A stretch of DNA of 12,837 bases from Oribacterium sp. UBA6992 (GTDB lineage: Bacteria > Bacillota > Clostridia > Lachnospirales > Lachnospiraceae), in assembly GCA_002449915.1 (NCBI GenBank), contig DJXY01000066.1, forward strand, positions 1 to 12,837. Direction: 5' to 3'. A program made the position numbers and the translations under genes. Shown in pieces: positions 1 through 6,488 of this stretch; positions within the stretch are counted from its first letter, which is position 1; each line of letters opens with the position of its first letter. The notes below the pieces were generated by a model, which saw only the letters and a program-made list of their open reading frames with translations, searched no databases and was not told where the DNA came from.

Positions 1-308
1 AGCTGATATTCCGGATACTGAAACACAAGACCCACTCTGCATCTGATATCGCGGATCCGCTTTTTCTGCTCCTTGGTCTCTTTTCCTCCTGTGTAGATGA
101 CTTCGCCATCATAGGAGATGGTGCCGCTGGTCGGTTTTAAAAGTCCATTCAGCATCTGAATCAACGTAGATTTACCGGAGCCTGTACTGCCGATGATCGC
201 AGTTAAGGAATCTCCGCCAATCTCCAAATTGACGTCATTGACCGCAACGACTTTCTCAACCGTATCAGGGTTATATATGTAATTTACATGATCAAGTTTA
301 ATAATCAT
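1..308 (-). CDS. ecfA2: ECF transporter ATPase, second subunit (EcfA2), 5' part only
   Basis: N-terminal 102 codons of an ABC-type ATPase; the rest lies beyond the left edge. The Walker A motif GSTGSGKST spans residues 40-48, and the Q-loop glutamine in VFQYPEYQ is at residue 97. The signature motif, Walker B and H-loop are not in the window. By family, EcfA1 and EcfA2 form the cytoplasmic heterodimer of energy-coupling-factor importers. They hydrolyse ATP to drive vitamin or micronutrient uptake through EcfT and exchangeable substrate-binding S subunits. The gene follows ecfA1 with 12 bp between stop and start, so the two are almost surely co-transcribed. The ATG at 306-308 is the only good start, but the Shine-Dalgarno before it is weak (AAGAAA well upstream), which may indicate translational coupling to ecfA1. 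Assignment as A2 rather than A1 rests on its position after ecfA1 and on sequence style. Confidence 0.9.
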   Translation of the reverse strand, partial: MIIKLDHVNYIYNPDTVEKVVAVNDVNLEIGGDSLTAIIGSTGSGKSTLIQMLNGLLKPTSGTISYDGEVIYTGGKETKEQKKRIRDIRCRVGLVFQYPEYQ

Positions 309-320
309 TTATCGAATGCT

Positions 321-1178
321 TTATTTCTTGTTGCAAGCTGCAATTGCTTCTTTTAATTCTTCTTCAGAGGTGATTCCCAAAGGGATATCCATGCCTCCTT
401 CACGCAGTGATCTTGCCAGCTGGCAAAGCTGCGGGAGTTTTAAGCCGAGTTGCTCAACCTCTTCTTCTCTTGAAAAGATCTCTTTTGGAGTCCCCTGCAT
501 TTTTAAGTGTCCCTGTTCCATGACAAAGATATAATCGGCCTCCAGAGCTTCTTCCATGTAGTGGGTAATGGAGATAATGGTGATGCCATCATTCTTGTTC
601 AGTTTTTTGACCGTATCCATTACCTCTTTCCGGCCTCTTGGATCAAGCATCGCTGTCGATTCATCCAGCACAATGCATTTCGGGTTCATTGCAAGCACGC
701 CAGCTACCGCAACACGCTGTTTCTGGCCGCCGGAGAGACGGTTAGGAGACACTTTTGCATATTCTCTCATGTCGACTTCTTCCAAAGCCTTATAGACGCC
801 TTTACGGATGTCTCGCGTAGAAGCTCCGATGTTTTCCAAACCAAAAGCGACTTCCTCATCAACAATGGAACCGATGATCTGGTTATCCGGATTCTGAAAA
901 ACCATACCGGTGGATTTCCGGATGTCCCATATTTCCTGCTCGTTTTTTGTGTCCTTACCACTGACAAGGATGGTTCCTTCGCTTGGCAGATTAAGACCAT
1001 TGATGAGCTTGGCAAATGTCGATTTTCCGGAGCCATTATGACCAAGGATACAGACAAAACTGCCTTCCTCGATTTGTACACTCATATCATCCAAAGCTCT
1101 GGTTTTCTCGACGACCTTATCGTTTTCATCTGTTCTTACATAGTCAAATGCAAGATGCAGAGCGTCTATTATTTTCAA
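321..1178 (-). CDS. ecfA1: ECF transporter ATPase, first subunit (EcfA1/CbiO)
   Basis: A complete 285-aa ABC ATPase, normal length for the family. Visible motifs: Walker A GHNGSGKST (46-54), Q-loop VFQNPDNQI (Gln95), signature LSGGQKQR (148-155), Walker B CIVLDE with catalytic Glu173, D-loop MLDP (177-180) and switch His205 in SITHYMEEA. The NPDNQ form of the Q-loop is typical of ECF ATPases. It pairs with EcfA2 to power micronutrient import with EcfT in the membrane. The start appears to be TTG at 1176-1178. An in-frame TAA lies 10 codons upstream with no ATG or GTG between, and GGAAAGG sits about 6 nt before the TTG. In many Firmicutes this gene directly follows rplQ; here a repeat-protein gene and a 204-bp gap separate them. 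I found no convincing promoter just upstream. Confidence 0.93.
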   Translation of the reverse strand: MKIIDALHLAFDYVRTDENDKVVEKTRALDDMSVQIEEGSFVCILGHNGSGKSTFAKLINGLNLPSEGTILVSGKDTKNEQEIWDIRKSTGMVFQNPDNQIIGSIVDEEVAFGLENIGASTRDIRKGVYKALEEVDMREYAKVSPNRLSGGQKQRVAVAGVLAMNPKCIVLDESTAMLDPRGRKEVMDTVKKLNKNDGITIISITHYMEEALEADYIFVMEQGHLKMQGTPKEIFSREEEVEQLGLKLPQLCQLARSLREGGMDIPLGITSEEELKEAIAACNKK

Positions 1179-1382
1179 ATCTTTACCTTTCCGGTGCTGC
1201 TTCTCTTATGAGAATGTAACCCTGCGATTGTAGCTCATTTTCCATTGTATCCTAGTAATGTACTAAGAAACACATAAAAAGTAAATATGAAAGTCCGTCT
1301 ACGGAATTACTGCATTAAATTTACGGCAATGAATTAAGCTACGTTAAACTCCATACATATGATGACTATACTCTTGATCGTA
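1179..1382 (-). other. Intergenic region between repeat-protein gene and ecfA1
   Basis: These 204 bp hold no supportable gene. Two small inverted repeats are visible. One at 1201-1214 (TTCTC-TTAT-GAGAA) lies just before the ecfA1 Shine-Dalgarno. One at 1291-1308 (TCCG-TAGA-CGGA core with flanking A-T pairs) is followed, in the transcribed direction, by a U-rich stretch. The second could be a weak terminator for the repeat-protein gene, but its stem has only four strong pairs plus a mismatch. Two TACAAT hexamers occur upstream of ecfA1, but neither has an acceptable -35 at normal spacing. Confidence 0.5.
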
Positions 1383-2714
1383 TCAGTGGATCCATCTCCC
1401 GTCCTTGGCGAGTGCGAAGCCGTCTACCGTCTCGGAACGCGCCATTTGTCCATCACTCTTAAAGTAATAATACTGTTCGATTCCACTTGCATCCTTGATG
1501 CCTGCCCATCCGGTCTTCATGTGACCCTTGTCATCAAAATAATAGGTCTTGCCATTGATATCCGCCATCATGCTTTGGAACATGCTGCCTTCATTCGCAT
1601 CCTTTGTCGGATTGAAATAATACCAGGTATTGTCAATCAGCCTCCAGCCGGTTTTCATGTCGCCATTATGCGGATCAAGATAGAACCATCTGCCATAAGC
1701 ATTTTTGTACCAGCCGGTTTCCATCTGCCCCTGTGTATTAAAATGATACCACTTGCCCTTCCAACTCAGCCATTGACCAACGATCGGCTGACCGTTAGGA
1801 TAGCGGAAATACCATGTATTGCCGGACTGGTACCATCCGACAACCGTGGAAGTATTTTGTGAACTGCCATTTCCTGCGTTACCGGATCCATTGGTGCCTG
1901 CAGCTGTATTACCAGGATCCGCGGTGATTTGTGTAGTATCATATTTTCCAGTGCCGTTAGATTTATTGGAGTCGGTGATGCTCAAAACATTAGACTCTAT
2001 TTCCTCAGAACGGCTTCCATATTTTTTCTGCCAGTCTGTATACGGTATTGTACGCACGGTAAAGGTATAATCTCCACTCCTTGTCATCCACGGATAGAGG
2101 TTTGCATTTATGGTATTGGTTGTAATCTTTACAACGGTACTGCCTTCCCGCTTTAACGTAACCTCATAATATCCTGATGTAACGGTCGGAGCGTTCCAGG
2201 ACGCCATGCCAAGAGCGTTATCACTCCATGTGGCATCGCTTGGCGCATCATAGTCGCCTGTAACTGCAGGGATTGTGAATATTACTTCCAGCTCATCTGC
2301 ACTGATCCTCCGAGCACTGACAAAATCTCCACCGGATACGGTGACGTTGGATGCGGTATATGCGCCGGAGAAGCGATAGATAATTTCATCCCCGTTACTT
2401 TTTTCCTTGGAGCCTGCAGATAGATATACGGCAACCTTGGGAGAAGCGCCGACCTTAAGATAAGAGGAATCGTTGTCATAATGCCAGGTAACATCGGAAA
2501 CCTCATACCGGTTCTGATCCGGCACAGAAACATATGTGTCATTTAGCTCCGGATACTGGGTACCGTTCTCATACTCCAGGTTTTTGAGATAATCGTCTAC
2601 AATGATTTTGACACTGCTTATGGTGCTGTAGCTGTTTCCTGCAAAAGATGTCATAGGAATCATTATGTAAGACAATACCAGAGTAAGCGCAATAGATATC
2701 AGACGTTTTTTCAT
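1383..2714 (-). CDS. Secreted protein with cell-wall/choline-binding-type C-terminal repeats
   Basis: 443 aa from the ATG at 2712-2714, which has AAGGAG six nt upstream. An in-frame GTG seven codons earlier would put charged residues before the signal peptide and lacks that spacing. Residues 1-25 form a signal peptide: KKR, then a hydrophobic core, then SFA-G as the likely cleavage site. Residues about 30-150 are a beta-rich region I do not recognise. Residues about 155-247 resemble an Ig/fibronectin-III-like module. Residues 248-290 are a Gly/Asn/Ser/Thr linker. From Trp294 to the C-terminus there are about six aromatic repeats of about 20 residues (GW..., NTWYYFN, GKTYYFDDKGHMKTGW), the CW_binding/glucan-binding repeat style. 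There is no LPXTG motif or visible catalytic domain. An extracytoplasmic wall- or polysaccharide-associated protein is the inference; ligand and function are unknown. It sits between rplQ and ecfA1, where no gene is usual, and seems to have its own promoter. Confidence 0.85.
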   Translation of the reverse strand: MKKRLISIALTLVLSYIMIPMTSFAGNSYSTISSVKIIVDDYLKNLEYENGTQYPELNDTYVSVPDQNRYEVSDVTWHYDNDSSYLKVGASPKVAVYLSAGSKEKSNGDEIIYRFSGAYTASNVTVSGGDFVSARRISADELEVIFTIPAVTGDYDAPSDATWSDNALGMASWNAPTVTSGYYEVTLKREGSTVVKITTNTINANLYPWMTRSGDYTFTVRTIPYTDWQKKYGSRSEEIESNVLSITDSNKSNGTGKYDTTQITADPGNTAAGTNGSGNAGNGSSQNTSTVVGWYQSGNTWYFRYPNGQPIVGQWLSWKGKWYHFNTQGQMETGWYKNAYGRWFYLDPHNGDMKTGWRLIDNTWYYFNPTKDANEGSMFQSMMADINGKTYYFDDKGHMKTGWAGIKDASGIEQYYYFKSDGQMARSETVDGFALAKDGRWIH

Positions 2715-2724
2715 ATAAATCTCC

Positions 2725-2752
2725 TTATACCACACGACTTATATCACACGAC
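2725..2752 (-). repeat. 14-bp tandem duplication upstream of the repeat-protein start
   Basis: On the coding strand GTCGTGTGATATAA is followed immediately by GTCGTGTGGTATAA: two 14-bp copies with one mismatch. The second copy leads directly into the AAGGAG Shine-Dalgarno of the gene at 1383-2714. It lies in the 5' untranslated region, downstream of both candidate promoters. It could be a slippage duplication or a repeated protein/RNA-binding site; the sequence alone does not decide. Confidence 0.75.
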
Positions 2753-2816
2753 GGCAGTGCATTATGTACGTTATACGTCGCATTGATTTAAAATCCGATC
2801 GATAAATAGCATAATC

Positions 2817-2845
2817 AGTATACCCTCCCACGCGTTTTTAGGCAA
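2817..2845 (-). promoter_or_regulatory. Putative sigma-A promoter of the repeat-protein gene
   Basis: The -35 TTGCCT (2840-2845; 4 of 6 to TTGACA), a 17-bp spacer and the -10 TATACT (2817-2822; 5 of 6) lie about 100 bp upstream of the ATG at 2714. Predicted transcription start is near 2810, giving a leader of roughly 95 nt that contains the 14-bp tandem duplication. It lies just beyond the rplQ terminator, as expected for an independent transcription unit. Confidence 0.6.
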
Positions 2846-2864
2846 TCTACGTTTTCAGGCAAAC

Positions 2865-2895
2865 AAAAAGCGGATTCCTTTCGGAGTCCGCTTTT
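2865..2895 (-). terminator. Rho-independent terminator after rplQ (bidirectional-looking)
   Basis: Inverted repeat with nine-base arms at 2870-2878 and 2883-2891, a four-base GAAA loop (transcribed strand) and one internal mismatch, followed by CTTTTTG in the minus direction. On the plus strand the mismatch becomes a G-U pair and the stem is followed by CTTTTATT, so it could act both ways. It lies 109 bp after the rplQ stop and marks the end of the ribosomal-protein cluster. The space between (2896-3004) holds no gene, only a weak 6-bp inverted repeat AACCGG/CCGGTT at 2959-2981 and a promoter-like sequence. Confidence 0.85.
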
Positions 2896-2897
2896 AT

Positions 2898-2926
2898 TCT
2901 ATATGATCTTACTCATATGCTGTCAA
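2898..2926 (-). promoter_or_regulatory. Promoter-like sequence running into the rplQ terminator
   Basis: A perfect -35 TTGACA (2921-2926), a 17-bp spacer and TATAGA (2898-2903; 4 of 6) in the minus direction. Shifting the -10 by two gives TAGAAT (5 of 6) with a 19-bp spacer. The predicted start is at about 2891, the first base of the terminator stem. If active it would make either a roughly 30-nt hairpin RNA ending in the U-tract or a longer leader for the downstream gene. It may equally be a chance match. Confidence 0.4.
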
Positions 2927-3004
2927 TGTGGCATACGCAACCTTGTCGGATTCGCTGAAACCGGCTGTTCGATGACCGGTTCCCCTCACATCTCTCAAAC
3001 CGTA

Positions 3005-3541
3005 TTAAACGAGCTCGAGCAGAACCTCCATTGCAGCATCACCCTTTCTCAGACCGACCTTAACGATTCTTGTATAACCACCGTTACGGGAAGCGTACTT
3101 TGGTGCATACTCATCAAAAAGCTTGTTGGCAAGATCTACCTTTTTGGTATTTTTCTTCTTACCAGCCTTAGCCTGAGGAACCTCTGTTACATCATAGGTG
3201 GATGCGTAAATCTTACGACGAGCTGCAAGTCTGGATGGCTTATCCTTCTTGATGGTCTTTTCAACCTCGTCATAAACCGTTGTCTTCTTGCCGTCAACAA
3301 CTTCCTTTACTCTCTTGCCATCAGCGTCCTTACGGGCAACCTTAGCCTTAACAGTAACTTCCTCATAATTGTCCTTCTCCTTAACAGCAAGGGCAATCAG
3401 CTTCTCAACCTGCTTGCGAACTTCCTTAGCTCTCGCCTCTGTTGTAAAAATTCTGCCATGAGCAAGAACAGAAGTTGTAAGAGAACGAAGCATAGCCTGT
3501 CTCTGGTTTGAAGCTCTACCTAATTTTCTATACATTGCCAT
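3005..3541 (-). CDS. rplQ: 50S ribosomal protein L17, long form
   Basis: 178 aa. The N-terminus (YRKLGR...[10 protein letters not shown], then residues to about 55) and the C-terminus ([20 protein letters not shown], 140-160, and [12 protein letters not shown] to the end) are clearly L17, which sits near the peptide exit tunnel. Typical bacterial L17 is about 115-130 aa. Here a charged segment of roughly 55-80 residues (about 56-135) rich in Lys, Glu and Val separates the two conserved halves. I infer a lineage-specific insertion, since both ends are intact and in one frame. The first ATG (3539-3541) is preferred over the one two codons later because GGTGGAGG lies 9 nt upstream. It follows rpoA with a 100-bp spacer and is the last gene of the alpha cluster before the terminator. 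Confidence 0.97.
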   Translation of the reverse strand: MAMYRKLGRASNQRQAMLRSLTTSVLAHGRIFTTEARAKEVRKQVEKLIALAVKEKDNYEEVTVKAKVARKDADGKRVKEVVDGKKTTVYDEVEKTIKKDKPSRLAARRKIYASTYDVTEVPQAKAGKKKNTKKVDLANKLFDEYAPKYASRNGGYTRIVKVGLRKGDAAMEVLLELV

Positions 3542-3593
3542 AATTATAATCCTCCACCGTGCTCTTTGGACTTACCGGTAAAATCATCTGAGC

Positions 3594-3611
3594 CCCGTAG
3601 CTTTTTACGGG
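3594..3611 (-). other. Small hairpin in the rpoA-rplQ spacer
   Basis: Inverted repeat CCCGTA...TACGGG (6-bp stem, 6-base loop) on the transcribed strand, in the 100-bp gap between rpoA and rplQ. No U-tract follows, so it is not a standard terminator. It could shape processing or translation of the rplQ message; the role is unknown. Confidence 0.45.
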
Positions 3612-3641
3612 ATCCACCTCATACTGTTTGACGTTTCCGCC

Positions 3642-4607
3642 TTATTCTTCTTTCTGAGAAAGGCTCAGATTTAATTCTTTCAGTTTTGCAAGAACTTCCT
3701 CAAGAGATTTCCGGCCGAGATTTCTGACCTTCATCATATCCTCCGGTGTCTTGGAGCAAAGCTCCTGCACGGTATTGATACCTGCTCTCTTAAGGCAGTT
3801 GTAGGAACGAACGGATAACTCCAGCTCGTCAATGTTCATCTCGAGAACTTTTTCCTTCTCATCATCCGGTTTTTCAACCATAACGGCTGTCTGCGCTGCA
3901 CTTGCACTCAGATTTATAAACAGAGCCAGGTGTTTGGAAAGCAGCTTGGAAGCCGCTGAAACTGCGTCCTCCGGTGTGACGGTATCGTTGGTAAACACAT
4001 CCAGCGTAAGCTTGTCATAGTCAGTCATATTGCCGACACGTGTATTCTGAACAGTCATATTTACGCGTTCCACCGGTGTATAGATAGCATCTACATCCAG
4101 CACGACATTTCCGTTCTCATCCAGTTCAGCCTTCTGAGACGGATCCGCAGCTACATAGCCTCTGCCATTGGTGATGGTCAGCTCCATCTTGAGCTTCGCA
4201 TCACTTCCGGTCAGAGTCGCAATAACCTGCTCCGGATTAAAGATCTCTACTTCCTCATCCGTACGGATATCTGCCGCAGTTACTGTTCCCTCTCCGGAAA
4301 AATCAATATATGCAGCCTTGGGCGCATCTGACTCTGATGAATTTTGAATTGCCAGATTTTTGAGATTCATAACAATATCTGTCAGACTCTCGGCAACGCC
4401 GGGAATCATCAGTGTGTCATGATTAACACCTTCAAACTTAACCTGTGATACTGCTGAACCAGGCAAGGAAGAAAGCATGATTCTCTTAAGAGAATTACCA
4501 AGAGTTGTGCCATAACCTCTCTCGAGTGGCTCACAGACAAATCTGCTGTATCTCTTGTCGTCTGAAACATCAACAATTTCAATGTTTGGTTTTTCAAAAT
4601 CGAACAT
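3642..4607 (-). CDS. rpoA: DNA-directed RNA polymerase alpha subunit
   Basis: 321 aa, normal length. The alpha N-terminal domain (about 1-235) includes the dimerisation/assembly segment ERGYGTTLGNSLKRIMLSSLPG (29-50). A charged linker (about 245-257) leads to the alpha C-terminal domain (about 258-315), with LELSVRSYNCLKRAGI (262-277; Arg267 corresponds to the DNA-contacting arginine of this motif) and NLGRKSLEEV (296-305). The protein nucleates core polymerase assembly, and its C-terminal domain binds promoter UP elements and activators. The start is ATG at 4605-4607 with AAAGGAGG six nt upstream. It lies between rpsD (26-bp gap) and rplQ, the clostridial alpha-cluster order, which couples polymerase and ribosome supply. 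Nothing is missing or broken. Confidence 0.98.
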   Translation of the reverse strand: MFDFEKPNIEIVDVSDDKRYSRFVCEPLERGYGTTLGNSLKRIMLSSLPGSAVSQVKFEGVNHDTLMIPGVAESLTDIVMNLKNLAIQNSSESDAPKAAYIDFSGEGTVTAADIRTDEEVEIFNPEQVIATLTGSDAKLKMELTITNGRGYVAADPSQKAELDENGNVVLDVDAIYTPVERVNMTVQNTRVGNMTDYDKLTLDVFTNDTVTPEDAVSAASKLLSKHLALFINLSASAAQTAVMVEKPDDEKEKVLEMNIDELELSVRSYNCLKRAGINTVQELCSKTPEDMMKVRNLGRKSLEEVLAKLKELNLSLSQKEE

Positions 4608-4633
4608 GCAATGCCTCCTTTATTGCAGGCTAA

Positions 4634-5227
4634 TTATTTGGAATACAACTCGACGATAAGCATCTCGTTTACAGGAACATCGATTTCCTCTCTCTGTGGA
4701 AGCTGCTTTACAGTTGCCTTAAGCTTCTCGGAATCAACGTCAAGCCATGACGGAACCATTCTGCCGCCTGTTACTTCGACGATATCCTTAAACCTCTGCA
4801 GAGACTTCTTGGACTCTCTTACCTCTACTACATCACCAGCAGATACAAGGTAGGAAGGGATATTTACGACCTTACCATTTACAGTAATCAGTCTGTGTCC
4901 AACGATCTGTCTTGCCTCACGTCTTGTACGTGCAAGTCCGGATCTGAAGATAACATTATCAATACGGGACTCAAGAAGTACCATAAGGTTGGTACCTGTC
5001 TGACCCTTCATCTTATCAGCCTTAGCATAGTAATTTCTGAAAGGCTTCTCAAGTACACCATAGATGAACTTTGCCTTCTGCTTCTCACGAAGCTGAGTAG
5101 CATACTCACTCATCTTACGGCGCTGATTTCTAAGCTGTCTGTTAGACTTCTTGTCATAGCCAAGGAATACAGGATCAAGTCCAAGTGATCTGCATCTTTT
5201 AAGTACAGGAGTCTTATCTACTGCCAT
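4634..5227 (-). CDS. rpsD: 30S ribosomal protein S4
   Basis: 197 aa. The N-terminal region has KRCRSLGLDPV and an RRKMSEYATQLREKQK helix. The S4 RNA-binding domain is at about 87-150 (LESRIDNVIFRSGLARTRRE, VNGKVVNIPSYLV). The C-terminus LIVELYSK is intact. This is the zinc-free form: the N-terminal Cys cluster of other S4 proteins is absent, with a single Cys at position 12. S4 initiates 30S assembly by binding the 5' domain of 16S rRNA, and in many bacteria represses its own operon. The gene sits between rpsK and rpoA; in Bacillus rpsD is a separate unit, so this placement points to Clostridia. GGAG lies 9 nt before the ATG. A 136-bp spacer precedes it. Confidence 0.98.
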   Translation of the reverse strand: MAVDKTPVLKRCRSLGLDPVFLGYDKKSNRQLRNQRRKMSEYATQLREKQKAKFIYGVLEKPFRNYYAKADKMKGQTGTNLMVLLESRIDNVIFRSGLARTRREARQIVGHRLITVNGKVVNIPSYLVSAGDVVEVRESKKSLQRFKDIVEVTGGRMVPSWLDVDSEKLKATVKQLPQREEIDVPVNEMLIVELYSK

Positions 5228-5363
5228 TTTATATCTCTCCTTATAATATCATGAATTAATTTACGTGATACGCCCTTTACACAGCTTGATATATCATATT
5301 CTCTGCTTCATCGGGCTGATGTGCCGCTTTATTTAAATGACGCGGCCTAAGTCATTAATTTGA
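5228..5363 (-). other. Structured rpsK-rpsD spacer, possible translational control leader
   Basis: 136 bp without a gene, unusually long for this cluster. On the transcribed strand I see GCCGC...GCGGC (arms 5342-5346 and 5323-5327, 14-base AU-rich loop), a CATC-AGCCC-GATG hairpin just after it, and a perfect 10-bp palindrome TGATATATCA (5287-5296). No promoter with acceptable hexamers and spacing was found. S4 autoregulation through a leader structure is known in other bacteria, so a control site is conceivable, but I could not match a specific S4-binding fold. Confidence 0.35.
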
Positions 5364-5759
5364 TTATACTCTTCTACGCTTTGGTGGACGGCATCCGTTG
5401 TGTGGAACCGGAGTTACATCCTTAATGGATGTTACTTCAAGACCATTTGCCTGCAGAGCACGAATTGCTGCCTCACGTCCGGATCCTGGTCCCTTAACCA
5501 TCACATCCACATACTTCAAGCCGTATACTAAAGCTGCCTTTACAGCAGTTTCAGCAGCCATCTGAGCTGCATATGGAGTAGATTTTCTTGAACCTCTGAA
5601 ACCAAGACCACCGGCACTTGCCCATGAAAGAGCATTACCCTGAGCATCTGTTAATGTAACAATAGTGTTATTAAAAGATGACTGAATATGTGCCTGTCCG
5701 CGTTCAACGTTTTTCTTTACACGCTTTTTTGTCACTCTTTTACCAGTTGACTTAGCCAT
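5364..5759 (-). CDS. rpsK: 30S ribosomal protein S11
   Basis: 131 aa, full length. Shows the family hallmarks: [20 protein letters not shown] (23-42), [20 protein letters not shown] (46-65), [15 protein letters not shown] (88-102) and the basic tail [13 protein letters not shown]11 is a platform protein of the small subunit that contacts 16S rRNA near the E site and mRNA exit. It is followed by rpsD (136-bp gap) and preceded by rpsM (109-bp gap). The Shine-Dalgarno is weak or distant: GTAGG is 11 nt and GAGG about 21 nt before the ATG, unlike the strong GGAGG sites of its neighbours. The 5760-5868 spacer shows no gene or convincing promoter. Confidence 0.98.
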   Translation of the reverse strand: MAKSTGKRVTKKRVKKNVERGQAHIQSSFNNTIVTLTDAQGNALSWASAGGLGFRGSRKSTPYAAQMAAETAVKAALVYGLKYVDVMVKGPGSGREAAIRALQANGLEVTSIKDVTPVPHNGCRPPKRRRV

Positions 5760-5868
5760 ATTTAAACTAACCTACTTTCCTCAATTTCTCTTCCTGTATT
5801 TAAAACATGAAGATCACAATAGTTCCAATACATTTCCCTTTGGACTTGTCATTAAATCGCAAGAAGAA

Positions 5869-6237
5869 TTACTTCTTCTTATTAGCAACAGTCTTTCTCG
5901 GGCCCTTACATGTTCTGGCGTTTGTCTTGGACTTCTGTCCTCTGCACGGAAGGTTTCTTCTGTGACGAATGCCTCTGTAGCAGCCAATTTCCTGCAGTCT
6001 CTTGATATCAAGAGCCACATCTCTTCTGAGGTCACCTTCTACTTCCTGGTGCTCAGCGATGTAGTTTGCAAGAACCTTAACCTCATCGTCAGTCAGATCC
6101 TTAACACGTGTATCAGGGTTAACGCCTGTTTCCTTGAGGATCTTATCTGCAGATGATCTGCCGATACCATAAATGTAGGTCAGACCGATCTCGATACGCT
6201 TCTCTCTAGGTAAATCAACACCTGCAATACGAGCCAT
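5869..6237 (-). CDS. rpsM: 30S ribosomal protein S13
   Basis: 122 aa, full length. [26 protein letters not shown] is the canonical start, a helix-turn-helix region follows, and the C-terminal basic part contains [23 protein letters not shown] and a lysine-rich tail. S13 sits in the 30S head and contacts the P-site tRNA and the 50S subunit through intersubunit bridges. AGGAGG lies about 8 nt upstream of the ATG. It starts 22 bp after the rpmJ stop and is first of the alpha-type group here (rpsM-rpsK-rpsD-rpoA-rplQ), probably transcribed both by readthrough from upstream and from the infA-rpmJ promoter. Confidence 0.98.
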   Translation of the reverse strand: MARIAGVDLPREKRIEIGLTYIYGIGRSSADKILKETGVNPDTRVKDLTDDEVKVLANYIAEHQEVEGDLRRDVALDIKRLQEIGCYRGIRHRRNLPCRGQKSKTNARTCKGPRKTVANKKK

Positions 6238-6259
6238 TTTAGTTTCCTCCTGTTAAAAA

Positions 6260-6373
6260 TTAACCTTGTCTCTGCTTATGCTTAGGGTTTTCGCAGATAA
6301 TTCTGATAGAGCCTTTACGCTTAATGACTTTGCATTTCTCGCAGATAGGCTTTACTGATGATCTTACCTTCAT
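6260..6373 (-). CDS. rpmJ: 50S ribosomal protein L36 (zinc-binding form)
   Basis: A 37-aa gene read directly from the sequence: [15 protein letters not shown] to the end [13 protein letters not shown]. Zinc ligands Cys11, Cys14, Cys27 and His32 are all present, so this is the zinc-ribbon form. L36 is the smallest large-subunit protein and helps organise 23S rRNA. The start is ATG at 6371-6373 with AAAGGGG about 8 nt upstream. It lies between infA and rpsM, the normal Gram-positive position, and is the first gene after an internal promoter at 6421-6449. Confidence 0.97.
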   Translation of the reverse strand: MKVRSSVKPICEKCKVIKRKGSIRIICENPKHKQRQG

Positions 6374-6409
6374 AGTAAATTCCCCTTTCTAATTACGAAT
6401 TCGAACAAA

Positions 6410-6440
6410 GTTGCCGTATTATTCTAGCAAAACAGGCAAC
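6410..6440. repeat. Inverted repeat flanking the infA-rpmJ promoter -10
   Basis: GTTGCC (6410-6415) and GGCAAC (6435-6440) form a 6-bp inverted repeat separated by 19 bp, centred at about 6425, on the -10 hexamer at 6421-6426. One arm lies in the promoter spacer and the other covers the predicted transcription start. The placement is what an operator would show, but short inverted repeats also occur by chance. Confidence 0.4.
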
Positions 6441-6449
6441 AAATGTAAA
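6421..6449 (-). promoter_or_regulatory. Putative sigma-A promoter upstream of rpmJ, extended -10
   Basis: The -35 TTTACA (6444-6449; 5 of 6), a 17-bp spacer and the -10 TAGAAT (6421-6426; 5 of 6) preceded by TGC, an extended -10. Predicted start is near 6414, giving a leader of about 41 nt before the rpmJ ATG. It lies in a 140-bp spacer and would give rpmJ-rpsM-rpsK-rpsD-rpoA-rplQ extra transcription independent of the upstream spc genes. Confidence 0.7.
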
Positions 6450-6488
6450 GTCCAAACTCTGCTTCTTTATTTCCGGATTATTGTTTTT

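Noticed and set aside
507..1211. Long plus-strand open frame (234 aa) opposite ecfA1
   Set aside because: It is the antisense of a clear ABC ATPase with all motifs; no Shine-Dalgarno or recognisable domain.
1215..1260. Promoter for ecfA1 based on TACAAT hexamers
   Set aside because: No -35 with better than about half match at 16-18 bp spacing for either hexamer.
2715..2735. Extended start (GTG at 2733-2735) for the repeat protein
   Set aside because: It would use no Shine-Dalgarno at proper spacing, reads through the tandem duplication, and disrupts a normal signal-peptide N-terminus.
2903..3511. Plus-strand open frame (202 aa) opposite rplQ
   Set aside because: It covers the rplQ coding region and its hydrophobic look comes from the Lys/Glu-rich insert read in reverse.
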